From Fulvitalea axinellae (GTDB lineage: Bacteria > Bacteroidota > Bacteroidia > Cytophagales > Cyclobacteriaceae), in contig NZ_AP025314.1 of NCBI RefSeq assembly GCF_036492835.1, positions 3,638,010 to 3,702,009 on the forward strand: a stretch of 64,000 bases of DNA. Reading direction: 5' to 3'. Position numbers and translations under genes: made by a program. This document shows, piece after piece, positions 25,344 to 35,600 of the stretch. How positions within the stretch are numbered: position 1 is the first letter of the stretch; each line of letters starts with the position of its first letter. The notes under the pieces were generated by a model. The model was not told the DNA's origin. It did not search any database and was given only the letters and a program-made list of their open reading frames with translations.

Positions 25344-26095
25344 TTTGAATTCTTGTCGATTTCTCGTTTCATGCCTTTTTCCAATTCCGGAAATTCTTCC
25401 AGAATATCGAGCACATTTTCATAAGAGCAATCCAGGTTCCGTTTTGCCAATTCTCCGAAAACCATTTGCGCCGTGGCGAAGTCGCCCGCCGTATCGATAG
25501 TCAGCCGGACGTTTTCGCTTTTCACAATCCGCTCGGGCGCCGGCGTCCATTCGCAATGGAAGATCCCGGGATTCCCGTAAATGAAATTCGTTACATGCTC
25601 CCTATAAAGCTTTTCTTCCGTAAGCTTCGACGCTTTTTCCAGAGCCCCGGCGCTCACTATTTCGCAGAAGAAACCGTAATGCGTCAAGATTGCGGGCTTT
25701 TCACCAACACGATAGCTTCTGTAATCGGACGGACTTTCCTTAAAATCCGAAACCAAACGCTCGAACAAAGCCAGATCCAGAAACGGATTATCAGCGCAAA
25801 CCCGGACTACGGTCTCAAGCCCTTGACCGTTCGCAACCTGAACAAAGCGGGACATAACATCCGATTCGCTTCCGCGAAACACCTTCGCTCCCGAACTTTC
25901 CGCCACCGAGGCGATTTGGTCATCGCCCGGCAGTTCGCTGGTAGCCACGGTTACGGGGATGCCAAAGCTGTTCGATTTCAACCTTTCGATCAGGATTTCC
26001 AGAATATTTTTGCCCTGAAAAAACGGCTTGAGCATTTTCCCCGGCAATCTGGTAGAACCCGAACGGGCCTGTATCACTATTCCGATTTTTTCCAT
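25340..26095 (-). CDS. SpsF-like cytidylyltransferase, predicted CMP-nonulosonate synthetase
   Basis: From the ATG at 26095 the product is 251 residues. The nucleotide-binding motif IVIQARSGSTRLPGKML (residues 6-22) and the acidic CADNPFLD match the SpsF/KdsB/NeuA fold that transfers CMP to a sugar acid. An upstream in-frame extension lacks the character of a coding start. First gene of the glycan operon, followed by a NANS-like synthase (4-base overlap) and the phosphatase, so the sugar is probably the nonulosonate they produce. Divergent from the flippase. Confidence 0.83.
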   Translation of the reverse strand: MEKIGIVIQARSGSTRLPGKMLKPFFQGKNILEILIERLKSNSFGIPVTVATSELPGDDQIASVAESSGAKVFRGSESDVMSRFVQVANGQGLETVVRVCADNPFLDLALFERLVSDFKESPSDYRSYRVGEKPAILTHYGFFCEIVSAGALEKASKLTEEKLYREHVTNFIYGNPGIFHCEWTPAPERIVKSENVRLTIDTAGDFATAQMVFGELAKRNLDCSYENVLDILEEFPELEKGMKREIDKNSK

Positions 26096-26242
26096 TTGGC
26101 TATAGTTCAGCGCGATGGTTTGGGAGTAAGCGCCCGGCGAGTTGTCCATCGGGCAAAAAACAATGGAAAACTACGAGAAATCATTCTAAAAAACTTAATT
26201 TCCGCCTTCTTATCCATCTTCAAAAGACGCTTTCAACTCGTA

Positions 26243-27718
26243 ATGGGCATCGTTTTAAGGCAAAGCCTCAAATCCTCTATCGTAAATTACGCGGCCGTAG
26301 CTCTGGGAGCCGTCATCAATATTTGGTTTTTTCCCGAATATCTGAGCAAATCCGAAATCGGGATATATCGCTACGTCTTCAATGTTCCATTGTTGATCGC
26401 CGGCTTTCTGCAATTCGGCGCATCAAGTTCCATCGATCACTTCTACCCTATTTATTCCAAAAACAATAATGACCGAAACAGGTTCCTGAGTTTCGTATTT
26501 CTTTATCCACTTCCGCTGTTTGTAGCAGGCGCATCGCTATTTTTTCTCTTTAGGAAACCGCTGGACAACTTTATGATAGGCGATACGCCAGAGATGGCCC
26601 CTTATCTCATACTTTTGGTTCCACTGACATTAATCTGCATCTACCGTTCTCTCGGTGAGGCTTTATGCCGTAGCGCTCACAGAATTGTGGTGCCAAGCGT
26701 ACTGCGTGATCTGGCTCCAAGGTTCGCAATTCTGTTCCTCCTGCCATTGCTGGCCTACCAAATCATCGATTTTCAAGAAATGGCGATAGGGTTAACTCTG
26801 TTTTGGGGCCTTTTCGTCATTATTCTACTATTCTACGGAGCCAAACTCAATCCCTTCCACCTTACCAACTTCAAAGCCTTCCTCACACCCGAACGCCGAA
26901 AAGAGATTTTCACTTACAATTCCTTCGTCTTTATCGGTAGCGCCGGCGGGTTAATTATCGCAAATACCGACACGCTAATGATTCCAAAACTTACGGGATT
27001 TGAGGATTTGGGCGTTTATTCCATAGCATTCTATATTGGTTCGGTTATCGAGGTTCCGCGCAAGGCACTGTCGCAAATCAGTCTTCCTATTATTTCCAAA
27101 GCGATAAAAGAAAACGATATAAAACAGGTGGAGTCGCTTTACAAGAAAACCGCTATCAATCAGCTAATCGTAGGCGGTTGGTTATTCTTGGGGATCGCCT
27201 GCAATACGGATTTTATTTTCCACTTAATGCCTAAAGGCGACGAATACGTACAAGGCCTTTACGTTATCCTGTTTATTGGCGGAGCCAGACTGATTGATAT
27301 GGCTTTTGGTGTGAATAACGAAATCCTGCTCTATTCAAAATACTACAAACTCAACCATTGGATCACGATCGCTTTCGCTGTTCTGATGATCGCCTTGAAT
27401 TATATTTTCATCCCTGCCTACGGAATTAACGGCGCCGCTTTCGCTACGTTTTTGTCTGTCGCTATCTACAATTTGTCTAGATTCCTGATCGTTTGGAAAA
27501 AAATCGGAACGCAACCATTCACCTTAAAGACTGGAATAACTCTCGGCTTACTCGCTCTAACCGCATTTATAGCGCTGAATATCAGCTTTTCCAATTTCTG
27601 GATCACATTCCTTTTGCGCGGAACTTGGATTACGCTAGCGATCGTAGCCGGAGTATTGGGTTTTAAGCTTTCCGACGACTTCAGCGGGTTATTCCGCAAA
27701 TTTTTCAACAAAGGATAA
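26243..27718 (+). CDS. Oligosaccharide flippase (Wzx/MATE-type, polysaccharide biosynthesis protein)
   Basis: A 491-residue integral membrane protein from the ATG at 26243 (MGIVLRQSLKSSIVNYAAVALG). About 12-14 hydrophobic segments are distributed throughout, with the typical NYAAVALGAVINIWFFPEYLS start and GINGAAFATFLSVAIYN near the end. It should flip the lipid-linked glycan unit to the periplasm. The frame runs open much further left, to 25466, but that part is only the antisense of the cytidylyltransferase gene. Divergent to the glycan operon with a 147-base spacer that should hold both promoters. Confidence 0.87.
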   Translation: MGIVLRQSLKSSIVNYAAVALGAVINIWFFPEYLSKSEIGIYRYVFNVPLLIAGFLQFGASSSIDHFYPIYSKNNNDRNRFLSFVFLYPLPLFVAGASLFFLFRKPLDNFMIGDTPEMAPYLILLVPLTLICIYRSLGEALCRSAHRIVVPSVLRDLAPRFAILFLLPLLAYQIIDFQEMAIGLTLFWGLFVIILLFYGAKLNPFHLTNFKAFLTPERRKEIFTYNSFVFIGSAGGLIIANTDTLMIPKLTGFEDLGVYSIAFYIGSVIEVPRKALSQISLPIISKAIKENDIKQVESLYKKTAINQLIVGGWLFLGIACNTDFIFHLMPKGDEYVQGLYVILFIGGARLIDMAFGVNNEILLYSKYYKLNHWITIAFAVLMIALNYIFIPAYGINGAAFATFLSVAIYNLSRFLIVWKKIGTQPFTLKTGITLGLLALTAFIALNISFSNFWITFLLRGTWITLAIVAGVLGFKLSDDFSGLFRKFFNKG

Positions 27719-27818
27719 CCGCCAATGTCAGCTTGACGTTTGAAACGGAAGGGTTCCGTCATTATATTGTTAGACGGACACTCCGCTTCATGGCCCTTTT
27801 CCTTCTAACCGGACTTTT

Positions 27819-28313
27819 ATGGAACAGAAAAACTTACGACTCCAACCATTCATAATTTTTCTAATCTTCGTACTCGCCTTGGGTTCCACCGGGTGTGGCG
27901 GACGCAAACGCGCCAATATTCGGCAGAAGCGGGTAAATACCGTAATCAGCGCGGCCAGAAGCTACAGGGGAACGCCTTACAAGTGGGGAGGAACCAGCAG
28001 AGCGGGCTTAGACTGTTCCGCTTTGACAATGAACTCGTTCAAATCAACGAATATCCACTTGCCCAGAAGCACCAAAGACCAAATCAAAATCGGGGAAAAA
28101 GTAAAACTGAACGATCTTAAACCCGGCGATCTGGTTTTTTTCGGAAGCGTAAAACGCAAAAGGAAAGTAGCGCATGTCGGAATCGTGTCGAGAGTACGGG
28201 GCAAAGGCGACGTTTATTTCATTCACGCGTCCACCAGCCTGGGCGTAATCGAAAGCAAGTTGCACACAAAGTATTACCTGAAAATCTTCAAACAAGGGAG
28301 AAGAGTGCTCTAA
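27819..28313 (+). CDS. NlpC/P60 (C40) peptidase lipoprotein
   Basis: A 164-residue cell-wall hydrolase. A lipoprotein signal ends at C26 (LALGSTGC). The C40 domain has catalytic C66 (GGTSRAGLDCSALT), H119 (KVAHVGIVS) and H136 (YFIHASTS). Known relatives cleave D-Glu-mDAP stem peptides. The mature linker is unusually basic (RKRANIRQKR), as is the loop VKRKRK before the catalytic His. Stands alone between the flippase and the BatA gene. Confidence 0.92.
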   Translation: MEQKNLRLQPFIIFLIFVLALGSTGCGGRKRANIRQKRVNTVISAARSYRGTPYKWGGTSRAGLDCSALTMNSFKSTNIHLPRSTKDQIKIGEKVKLNDLKPGDLVFFGSVKRKRKVAHVGIVSRVRGKGDVYFIHASTSLGVIESKLHTKYYLKIFKQGRRVL

Positions 28314-28421
28314 AGCGAAAATTTGGAGCACCTATTGCACCGTAAATCCAAACAGGCGATAACGGCGAAATCCGCCGGAAACCCTTCTATAGTTCCCGAT
28401 CTTTAACTAGTTTTGTGACCG

Positions 28422-30425
28422 ATGCAATTTCTTTATCCCCAGTTCATCTACGGTTTGGCCCTGTTGGCCGTTCCCTTGATCATTCACCTTTTCAATTTCA
28501 GAAAAGTGAAACGGGTTTATTTTTCCAATACCGCTTTCCTGCATCAGGTTGAAAAACAGCGAAAGACCCGACACAGACTCAAACATTGGCTGGTTCTAGC
28601 GTCCCGGATGCTCGCCGTGGCCTGCCTCGTTTTCGCTTTTGCCCAGCCGTATTTACCTCCGAAAAACGGACAGCTTACAGAGAATTACGTCAACATCTAT
28701 CTTGACAACTCCTTAAGCGCATCAAATAAAACCGCCGAAGGGCAAACGGTTCTTGACGAAGCCGTGGGCAGAGCCGTGGATTTGATCGGAACATTCCCGA
28801 AAGGGACCAGATTCCGGCTATTGACAAACGAATTCGGGCCGTCCTCAAACTTCTACAGGTCTTCGGAAGAAACCCTCGAAGCGCTTACCGAAATCAAATA
28901 CAGCGCCGCCACCCGCGATTTTGGGTCGGTGATGGGAAGATTGAAAACAGGCAATAAAGCTTCGCAATTTTTCTGGGTTTCGGACTTCCAAAAATCCACG
29001 CTCGGCGATCCGTCAGCGGTCACAGCCGATTCCGCCCTCAAAATAAGTCTGATCCCCGTAGCCTCTGACAAAAGCCCGAACATCTACATCGACAGCGTTC
29101 GGCTCGGGACTCCGTTCTTGATGGGGCACGAAAAAAATAAACTGATCGCCCGATTGGGGAATACCGGCGAGAAAGATCGCTATGGAGTCGCCATCAAACT
29201 CAGTGTAAACGGAAGGCGGATCGCTAACACTTCCGCAGACATCGCCGCCGGCGAAAACAAAGAAATCGAGTTTGACCTTCCGGATGGATTGGAAAAAATA
29301 AACAAGGGAAAAATCAGTCTTGAGGATTTTCCGGTCACTTACGACAACGATTATTTTTTCACCCTAAAAAAGGCCGATCCTGTAAGGATTTTAGAAATCA
29401 GGGGCGACAATATATCTTCTGACGTAGCGGATGTTTACAGTGACAACGAAGTATTTGATTTCGCCACTTCCCCCGCCAACAACCTTGATTATGACAGACT
29501 GAAAAGAACGGATCTGGTAATCCTCAACGGTCTGGAAAAAATAGACGAAACACTGGCCTTCGCCCTAAACGATTATCTGGACGGCAACGGTTACGCGTTG
29601 CTTATTCCCGCCCAAAAACCAGATTTGACAACTTATGGAAGCATAACCCGGGGCGCCAGCCTTACGCTTACGCAAGATTCCGTAAAAAGAAAACTGGCAC
29701 AAGTGGACCAACAGGACCCGTTTTACGCCAACGTGTTCGAGAAAAACAAAGAGCGGGTAAATATGCCCTCCGCCATGCGGGTTATCGCCACAGGCCGGAA
29801 GGCCCACAGCAAGCTGTCGTTCCGAGACGGAAGGCCATTTCTATTCGAATCGCCGAGACGATCTAACTTGCTAATCCTAGCTTCGCCTTTGGATAACGCT
29901 TTTACGGACCTGCACAACCACGCTTTGTTTGTACCCGTGATGTACAAGTTAGCGACACATTACCGCCCGGGAACCTCGCGGCGCCTCGCCTACACCCTAG
30001 ACGAAGGCACCGCCGAAATCTCAGCAGAAGGCCTCAAGCCGAACAATCCCGTAAGACTTCGCCAAGGCAAAACCGAGCTTATTCCGTCAGGGCAAGTCTC
30101 GGGGCAGAGCCTGATCCTCGGCTTACCGAAATTCGCGATGAGCCCGGGATTCTACGAGGTAATAACGGACAAAACAACCCCGTCGGACCTTTTGGCTATC
30201 AATCAGGCCAAAGCCGAATCATTCACCGAATGCTGGGACAACAACGACCTTAAAAAAGCCTTGGCCAACGTGCCAGGCGTAATCATATTCGAAAGCCAGG
30301 ACGGACAGGGCTTTCGCAACGAACTCTCCGAAAGATTCCAAGGCCAAGCCTTATGGAGGTACGCTTTGTTGCTCACCCTGATGTTCTTGCTCACGGAAGT
30401 ATTAATTCTTAGATTTTTCAGATAG
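28422..30425 (+). CDS. BatA-domain (aerotolerance regulator N-terminal) membrane protein
   Basis: A 667-residue protein. The start MQFLYPQFIYGLALLAVPLIIHLFNFRKVKRVYFSN is the diagnostic BatA N-terminal domain with two membrane segments (about 8-22 and 58-78). A VWA-like region follows (VNIYLDNSLSASN with D-x-S-x-S) and a last TM helix closes the protein (about 645-663). It is a common Bacteroidota inner-membrane protein of unclear role, sometimes linked to aerotolerance. A TAGTTTTG -7-like sequence (28408-28415) ends only six bases before the ATG. The next gene starts 18 bases on. Confidence 0.87.
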   Translation: MQFLYPQFIYGLALLAVPLIIHLFNFRKVKRVYFSNTAFLHQVEKQRKTRHRLKHWLVLASRMLAVACLVFAFAQPYLPPKNGQLTENYVNIYLDNSLSASNKTAEGQTVLDEAVGRAVDLIGTFPKGTRFRLLTNEFGPSSNFYRSSEETLEALTEIKYSAATRDFGSVMGRLKTGNKASQFFWVSDFQKSTLGDPSAVTADSALKISLIPVASDKSPNIYIDSVRLGTPFLMGHEKNKLIARLGNTGEKDRYGVAIKLSVNGRRIANTSADIAAGENKEIEFDLPDGLEKINKGKISLEDFPVTYDNDYFFTLKKADPVRILEIRGDNISSDVADVYSDNEVFDFATSPANNLDYDRLKRTDLVILNGLEKIDETLAFALNDYLDGNGYALLIPAQKPDLTTYGSITRGASLTLTQDSVKRKLAQVDQQDPFYANVFEKNKERVNMPSAMRVIATGRKAHSKLSFRDGRPFLFESPRRSNLLILASPLDNAFTDLHNHALFVPVMYKLATHYRPGTSRRLAYTLDEGTAEISAEGLKPNNPVRLRQGKTELIPSGQVSGQSLILGLPKFAMSPGFYEVITDKTTPSDLLAINQAKAESFTECWDNNDLKKALANVPGVIIFESQDGQGFRNELSERFQGQALWRYALLLTLMFLLTEVLILRFFR

Positions 30426-30443
30426 ATCCGGAAAACTTCGGCC

Positions 30444-31697
30444 ATGAGCGTATTAATCACACGGACAACGATTGCAGACAAAAACTCTGGACACAACGGA
30501 AAAACCAAAAACGTACTCATCGAACACGGTCGCATAACCGCCATTACCGATGAGACGCCAAAAGCGGACAAAATCATAGAAGGCGAAGGCTCCTTCCTCT
30601 CTACGGGATGGTTTGATATGCGAAGCAACTTCCGCGATCCGGGTCTGGAGTACAAAGAAGACCTCCAATCCGGACGGCTTGCCGCCCAAGCCGGCGGTTT
30701 CACGGACGTTTTGCTGATGCCGGAAACGGATCCGGTTATCGCCACAAAAAACGAAATCCGATATCTCGTAGCGACCAACCACGACAACCTCGTACAAATT
30801 CACCCTGCTTCGGCCGTCACACTTGGACTTAAGGGCGACAGTTTCACTGACATGGTTGACCTACACCATGCGGGTGCCAAAGCGTTTACGGAAGGGGAAA
30901 CGCCGATTCACAACAGCGATATTCTCCTCAAAACTTTACAGTACCTCCAGCCGATCAATGGTCTTTTGATCAATCGTCCAGAAGATTATTACCTCAGCCT
31001 TTTTGGCCTAATGCACGAAGGCCACCAAAGTACGCTGATGGGCACCAAAGGCATTCCATCTTTGGCTGAAACACTGATGGTTCAGCGTGACCTGAACTTG
31101 CTCAGATATGCGGGTGGGAAAATCCACTTTGCGAAAATCTCGGCAAAAGGTACAGTTGAGGCTATAAGAGAAGCCAAGGCCGAAGGCCTGCAAGTAACTT
31201 GCGATGTAGCCGCCCACCAACTCTGTTTTACGGATGAAGACTTGGCCGGTTTTGACACCAACCTTAAGGTTTCGCCTCCGTTCCGTTCAGAAGAAGATAG
31301 GCTGGCCTTAATCGACGGCTTGCTAGACGGCACTATCGATGCGATCGTTTCTTCTCACGAACCTCATGACATCGAATGCAAACGTTTAGAATTCGACTTG
31401 GCGGATCCAGGAATTATCGGTCTCCAAACTGTTTTCTCTACTGCCCAGCGCGGAATTCCACAGGATGTTTTCCTTGAAAAAGTTACGGTAGGACCAAGAA
31501 GCATTTTGGGAATTGAGTCTCCAAAGATTGCCGAAGGAGAAACAGCGTGTCTTACACTTTTTTCTCCTGAGACTAAATGGACATTTGACGAAAAAACTAA
31601 CAGATCGAAGTCGGAAAACTCTCCGTTTTTCGGATTAGAACTGGAGGGAAAAGTCTTAGCCACCTTTAACAACAATCAAATCTACATAGCCAAATAA
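30444..31697 (+). CDS. Dihydroorotase-like amidohydrolase lacking metal ligands
   Basis: A 417-residue amidohydrolase-fold protein that aligns end to end with class I dihydroorotase. The signature D-x-H-x-H-x-R reads D58-M-R60-S-N62-F-R64-DPG, so both metal-binding histidines are replaced. The later DHAPH motif reads SSHEPH, losing the catalytic Asp, and the usual second His strand reads IHFAKIS. It is probably not a zinc dihydroorotase. Cytophagales carry a clade of such proteins annotated as dihydroorotase; a regulatory or ATCase-scaffold role as in Pseudomonas PyrC-prime is possible. Cotranscribed with the BatA gene (18-base gap) and DUF4199 gene. Confidence 0.83.
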   Translation: MSVLITRTTIADKNSGHNGKTKNVLIEHGRITAITDETPKADKIIEGEGSFLSTGWFDMRSNFRDPGLEYKEDLQSGRLAAQAGGFTDVLLMPETDPVIATKNEIRYLVATNHDNLVQIHPASAVTLGLKGDSFTDMVDLHHAGAKAFTEGETPIHNSDILLKTLQYLQPINGLLINRPEDYYLSLFGLMHEGHQSTLMGTKGIPSLAETLMVQRDLNLLRYAGGKIHFAKISAKGTVEAIREAKAEGLQVTCDVAAHQLCFTDEDLAGFDTNLKVSPPFRSEEDRLALIDGLLDGTIDAIVSSHEPHDIECKRLEFDLADPGIIGLQTVFSTAQRGIPQDVFLEKVTVGPRSILGIESPKIAEGETACLTLFSPETKWTFDEKTNRSKSENSPFFGLELEGKVLATFNNNQIYIAK

Positions 31698-31709
31698 GAC
31701 TCCTTTTCT

Positions 31710-32213
31710 ATGGTAAAAACAGCTATAAAATACGGTTTGGTTGGAGGCGCTATCTGCATAGCGCTTCTTTTCGGGATGTCTTTATTTTTGGAAAACCCGA
31801 TTAGTGAATCGGAGATCCCTTTTATTTTGATACTGGCCATTTTCATTTTCTCGGCAATCCGAGACTTTAAAAAAAGTCTGAACCGCGGGTTCCTGAAGTT
31901 TTGGCAAGGCGCGTCTATCGGTTTTATCGTCTATATGACTTGTAGCGCACTTTCCGGCGCAGGTGTTTTTGCTCTAAGCGCTACCAAACCAGAAACTGTC
32001 CAGACACTGCTGGATCACCAAATTGAAAACTGGGAAAGCTCAAAAGAGGAAACAATCAAAAACCGCGGAGAAGAGTATTATAACGAATATCTCTCCGACC
32101 TTCGAAGCGCTGACGGTTCAAGTATCGCTACCGCCGTTTTCATAAGGCAAATAATACTAGGCATAATTCTCACTTTCGCCTTGGCCATGATTATGAAAAA
32201 ATCGGAGCCCTAA
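31710..32213 (+). CDS. DUF4199 family membrane protein
   Basis: A 167-residue protein with four hydrophobic segments: two near the N-terminus, a third at about 69-90 (SIGFIVYMTCSALSGAGVF) and a last one at 143-161, plus a charged stretch between the third and fourth (LLDHQIENWESSKEETIKNRGEEYYNEY). This layout is that of the Bacteroidota-specific DUF4199 family, function unknown. Third gene after BatA and the dihydroorotase-like gene, 12 bases downstream, and ended by a good terminator. Confidence 0.8.
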   Translation: MVKTAIKYGLVGGAICIALLFGMSLFLENPISESEIPFILILAIFIFSAIRDFKKSLNRGFLKFWQGASIGFIVYMTCSALSGAGVFALSATKPETVQTLLDHQIENWESSKEETIKNRGEEYYNEYLSDLRSADGSSIATAVFIRQIILGIILTFALAMIMKKSEP

Positions 32214-32250
32214 CCTTCCGATAATTGACCTTTCGCAGGTATTCGAATAC

Positions 32251-32285
32251 AAAAAAGGCCTACCCTATTGGGTAAGCCTTTTTTA
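32251..32285. terminator. Bidirectional intrinsic terminator
   Basis: Arms 32251-32265 and 32270-32285 form a long A/T-flanked hairpin with a T run after it and an A run before it, between the DUF4199 stop and the convergent response-regulator stop at 32308. Suited to stop both transcripts. Confidence 0.8.
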
Positions 32286-32307
32286 ACACCTTCGATTTTC
32301 ATCCGAA

Positions 32308-32685
32308 TTAGTTCTCGGTATATTGTTTTACGAGTTCCACCAATTGATCGAAATCCAAAGGCTTCTGCATATACTCGTTAATACCAACGGACTTGAAATC
32401 TTCCATCGTATAATTTCTTGCGTTACCGGTGATGGCAATAATCGGAATGTTCGCTACATCTGGATCTTCAGAAGACCGGATTTGCCTAGCACACTCCATG
32501 CCGTCCATAATCGGCATATTGATATCCATCAAGATAACATCAAAAGGTTGTTTTGCCAGCGCGGCCATCACTTGTTTGCCGTTTTTCACTGACGTGATTT
32601 TGTAATCTTGGATTACAAGGATTTTCTTGGTTAGATTCTGAATAACCGAACTATCCTCTGCAATAAGAACTCTTTTCCCAGCCAT
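32308..32685 (-). CDS. Single-domain response regulator (CheY-like)
   Basis: A 125-residue receiver domain with nothing attached. Acid pocket E10-D11, phospho-acceptor D54 (VILMDINMPIMDG), Thr in ITGN and Lys in YMQKPLDF are all present. It starts 7 bases after the end of the giant hybrid kinase and is surely its partner: the kinase ends in an Hpt domain that can pass phosphate to an independent receiver. With no output domain it may act by protein contact or as a phosphate sink. Confidence 0.93.
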   Translation of the reverse strand: MAGKRVLIAEDSSVIQNLTKKILVIQDYKITSVKNGKQVMAALAKQPFDVILMDINMPIMDGMECARQIRSSEDPDVANIPIIAITGNARNYTMEDFKSVGINEYMQKPLDFDQLVELVKQYTEN

Positions 32686-32691
32686 AATTGC

Positions 32692-35600
32692 TTAAGGGTT
32701 AATGATCCGTAGATAATTTTTCTTGAACTCCAGATAAGCGTCCCACAAATGATCCAAATCACATTTAAGGTTTGTGTCGTTCCCAGCTTTGAGATTTGCC
32801 TCAATATCCCGAGCCCAACGAGTGACACGATCAATCCCCAACGTACCTGCGTTCCCCTTTAACGTGTGCAAGTTACTTAAAATAATTTCACGACCTTCCG
32901 TTTCAAGCGAAAGTTTGCATCCGTTAATTAGTTCTGCCGCCTCAATATCAAAATCTCCATATACGTCATTGATAATTGACGAATCAGCGTACTTGCGGAG
33001 TTGATCGGTGACCGCAGTATTGATTATTGGTTCCGCTTCGGATTCCTCAACTTCCGGCTCAACGGCCTCAACTTGTTGGCCTACTATATGGTTCACTTTG
33101 TCCAAAAGATCTTTGGCTCTCACTGGTTTAGGCACATAATCGTCAAAACCTTCGCTTAAAAACCGATCACGGTCCTCTCTCATGGCATAGGCCGTCATGG
33201 CTATTATTGGAGGTAACTGCTCAGGGCATAAGTTTCGCAGTTTCTGAGTAGCTTCAATACCGTCCATTCCAGGCATTTGGATATCCATGAATATTACATC
33301 AAACTCATGTTCCAAAGCCATCTCGATAGCCTTCTGCCCACTGTCAACAAGCTCTACCCGACAACCTGCCTTTCTTAGAATTTCACCAGATACAGTCCGA
33401 TTGATCATGTTGTCATCAACAAGCATAATCTTAGGCGCTTTTCCTTCCAGATAATTACTGATATCCACTGAGTCATTCTTCGGTTTGTTCAATTCCGAAC
33501 CCACTTCGGGCAAACACTCTTCCGTAGTAACGGTAAACCAGAAAGTACTGCCTTGCCCTTCCTCGGAAGCTACGCCGATACGTCCTCCCATCAGTCCGCA
33601 AAGCTCTTTTGAGATAGCCAAACCAAGCCCAACGCCTCCAAATGATTTGCTGGTCGAGATATCCGCTTGGGTAAAGCTACTGAAAATTTTCTCCAGATTC
33701 TCTTTAGAGATACCTATACCCGTGTCCACAACTTCCGCATAAACCCTTATTTGCCCAGGGCGCACAAGGTCTTCCTCTTTCCTTAGGTTGATATCAATCG
33801 AACCGCCCGCTTCCGTAAACTTTATGGCATTGGAGGTAAGGTTTGATAATACCTGTAACATTCTGGTCTCATCAAGCGACAACACCGCAGGCAATCCCTC
33901 CTCCAACATAAAGCCTAACCTCACGCCTTTTTCCTTCGCTTGGTGATGGTATAAGGACACAAACTTCTCCATCAAATCCGTCAGCCTCACCGGAGTTTTG
34001 TAAAGTTGCATCTTTCCGGCCTCAATTTTCGAAAGGTCCAATATATCATTCAGAATATTAAGCAGTGTCTCTGACGACTTCTTAATAGTCTTCACATATC
34101 CTTTTTGCTCCTCGTCAAGCTTAGTGTCGGCAATAAGATCAATCATACCTATAATACCGTTCATAGGTGTTCTGATCTCATGACTCATATTAGCCAAGAA
34201 ACTTTCCTTCACTTTCAGTGAATTCTCCGCTACGTCTTTTGCCGCCTTCAATTGTTTATTCGCTTCTACTATAGGAGTTATATCCCGGGCCACACCTTCT
34301 ATCTCTACGTGTTTCCCTCTGCGAATCAGCCTGACATTACAAATACACCTCAGAAGATCCCCGTTCTCCTTAATCAAGGACGCTTCAAAATCCCGAACTG
34401 ACTGCGACTTCAACAACCTTTTGAAAAGCTGTTTTGTTTTCGGAGTATACTTATAATAATCATTTATATTATTCTTTTTATTATTTAATATCTGCTCCGA
34501 ATTAAGTCCCGTAACCTCTTTTACGGAAGGGCTTAGCATTGTCAGCTTGCCATTTGGCAGGCACCTGAAGTAAAGGTCTTGAAAGGATTCGAATATATCC
34601 CGAAACTTAAGTTCGCTTTGGATCAGCTCCAATTCCGTTTTCTTCCCTTCCGTGATATCATAGGCAAAACCCGAAATCTCATTCACGGATTTATCTCCCG
34701 GAAGGAAAATAGGATTGAGGAACACTTTACGCCAACATTCGGTATTCTCAATCCGGTTTTGGATCATAATCTCAAAATCAACCGGACCGCCCGTTTCGAA
34801 AACCCTACCGTACTTTTCCCGCCAGAACTTCGCGCTTTGTTTGGGCTCCACATAAGTTCCTCCCGGCAACGATTCTGAAATCAGCACATGCCCAGCCGCG
34901 CCTAGGCCCTTGGCCATGTATTCGGAAATATCAGTCTCGAAGGCCTTATTAAAAGACGTAAACCTCCATTCTTGATCTATGGACCAAATATGGTGTGTCC
35001 CGCTGTCGAAAATAGCGCGCTGTCTAGCCGCTTGGGCTTTGAAAGCATCTTCCTTGTATTTCTTGTCAACAGCTACGGCCAACTGCCCCGAAATAAACTT
35101 CAGAAGATCCAAGTCACGAATACTGAAGACTTCCTTTTTATCGAAATTCACAACAGCGATCGCTCCAATCACCCTGTTTTTCAACCTCAACGGCACTCCA
35201 AGCCATGAAGCCGGAAACTCCCCTTCAGCCTGAAGGTCATACTCCTGCGAGAATTCCTTAATGTCATTCTCATAAAGCAATTTCGAGCTGTTTCTCTCTA
35301 TTACATTTTCAAGCAACTCAAACGAGTAATGTCTCCTTTCCGCCGATTCCGCCTCACACGGATTATCCGAATCCGAACAGAAATGGGAAGTCTCTCCACC
35401 AAAAAGTTCGTCATCCAGCCTCACATATAATCGCTGAGCCGGAAGAATCTTTCTCAGTTCCTCATGGATATTTTTAAAAAGAGTTACTGTATCGTTACTG
35501 TCCGAGACTATTCTCGCTATATAATAATATAGCTTGAGGGCGCTTTCGGCTTTTAGGCGATTGCTGATGTCATGGAATGAGGCGCTGATCTCGTAAAGGT

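Noticed and set aside
25466..26242. N-terminal extension of the flippase frame (would give 750 residues)
   Set aside because: It is antisense to the cytidylyltransferase gene, lacks family character, and the proper flippase start lies at 26243.
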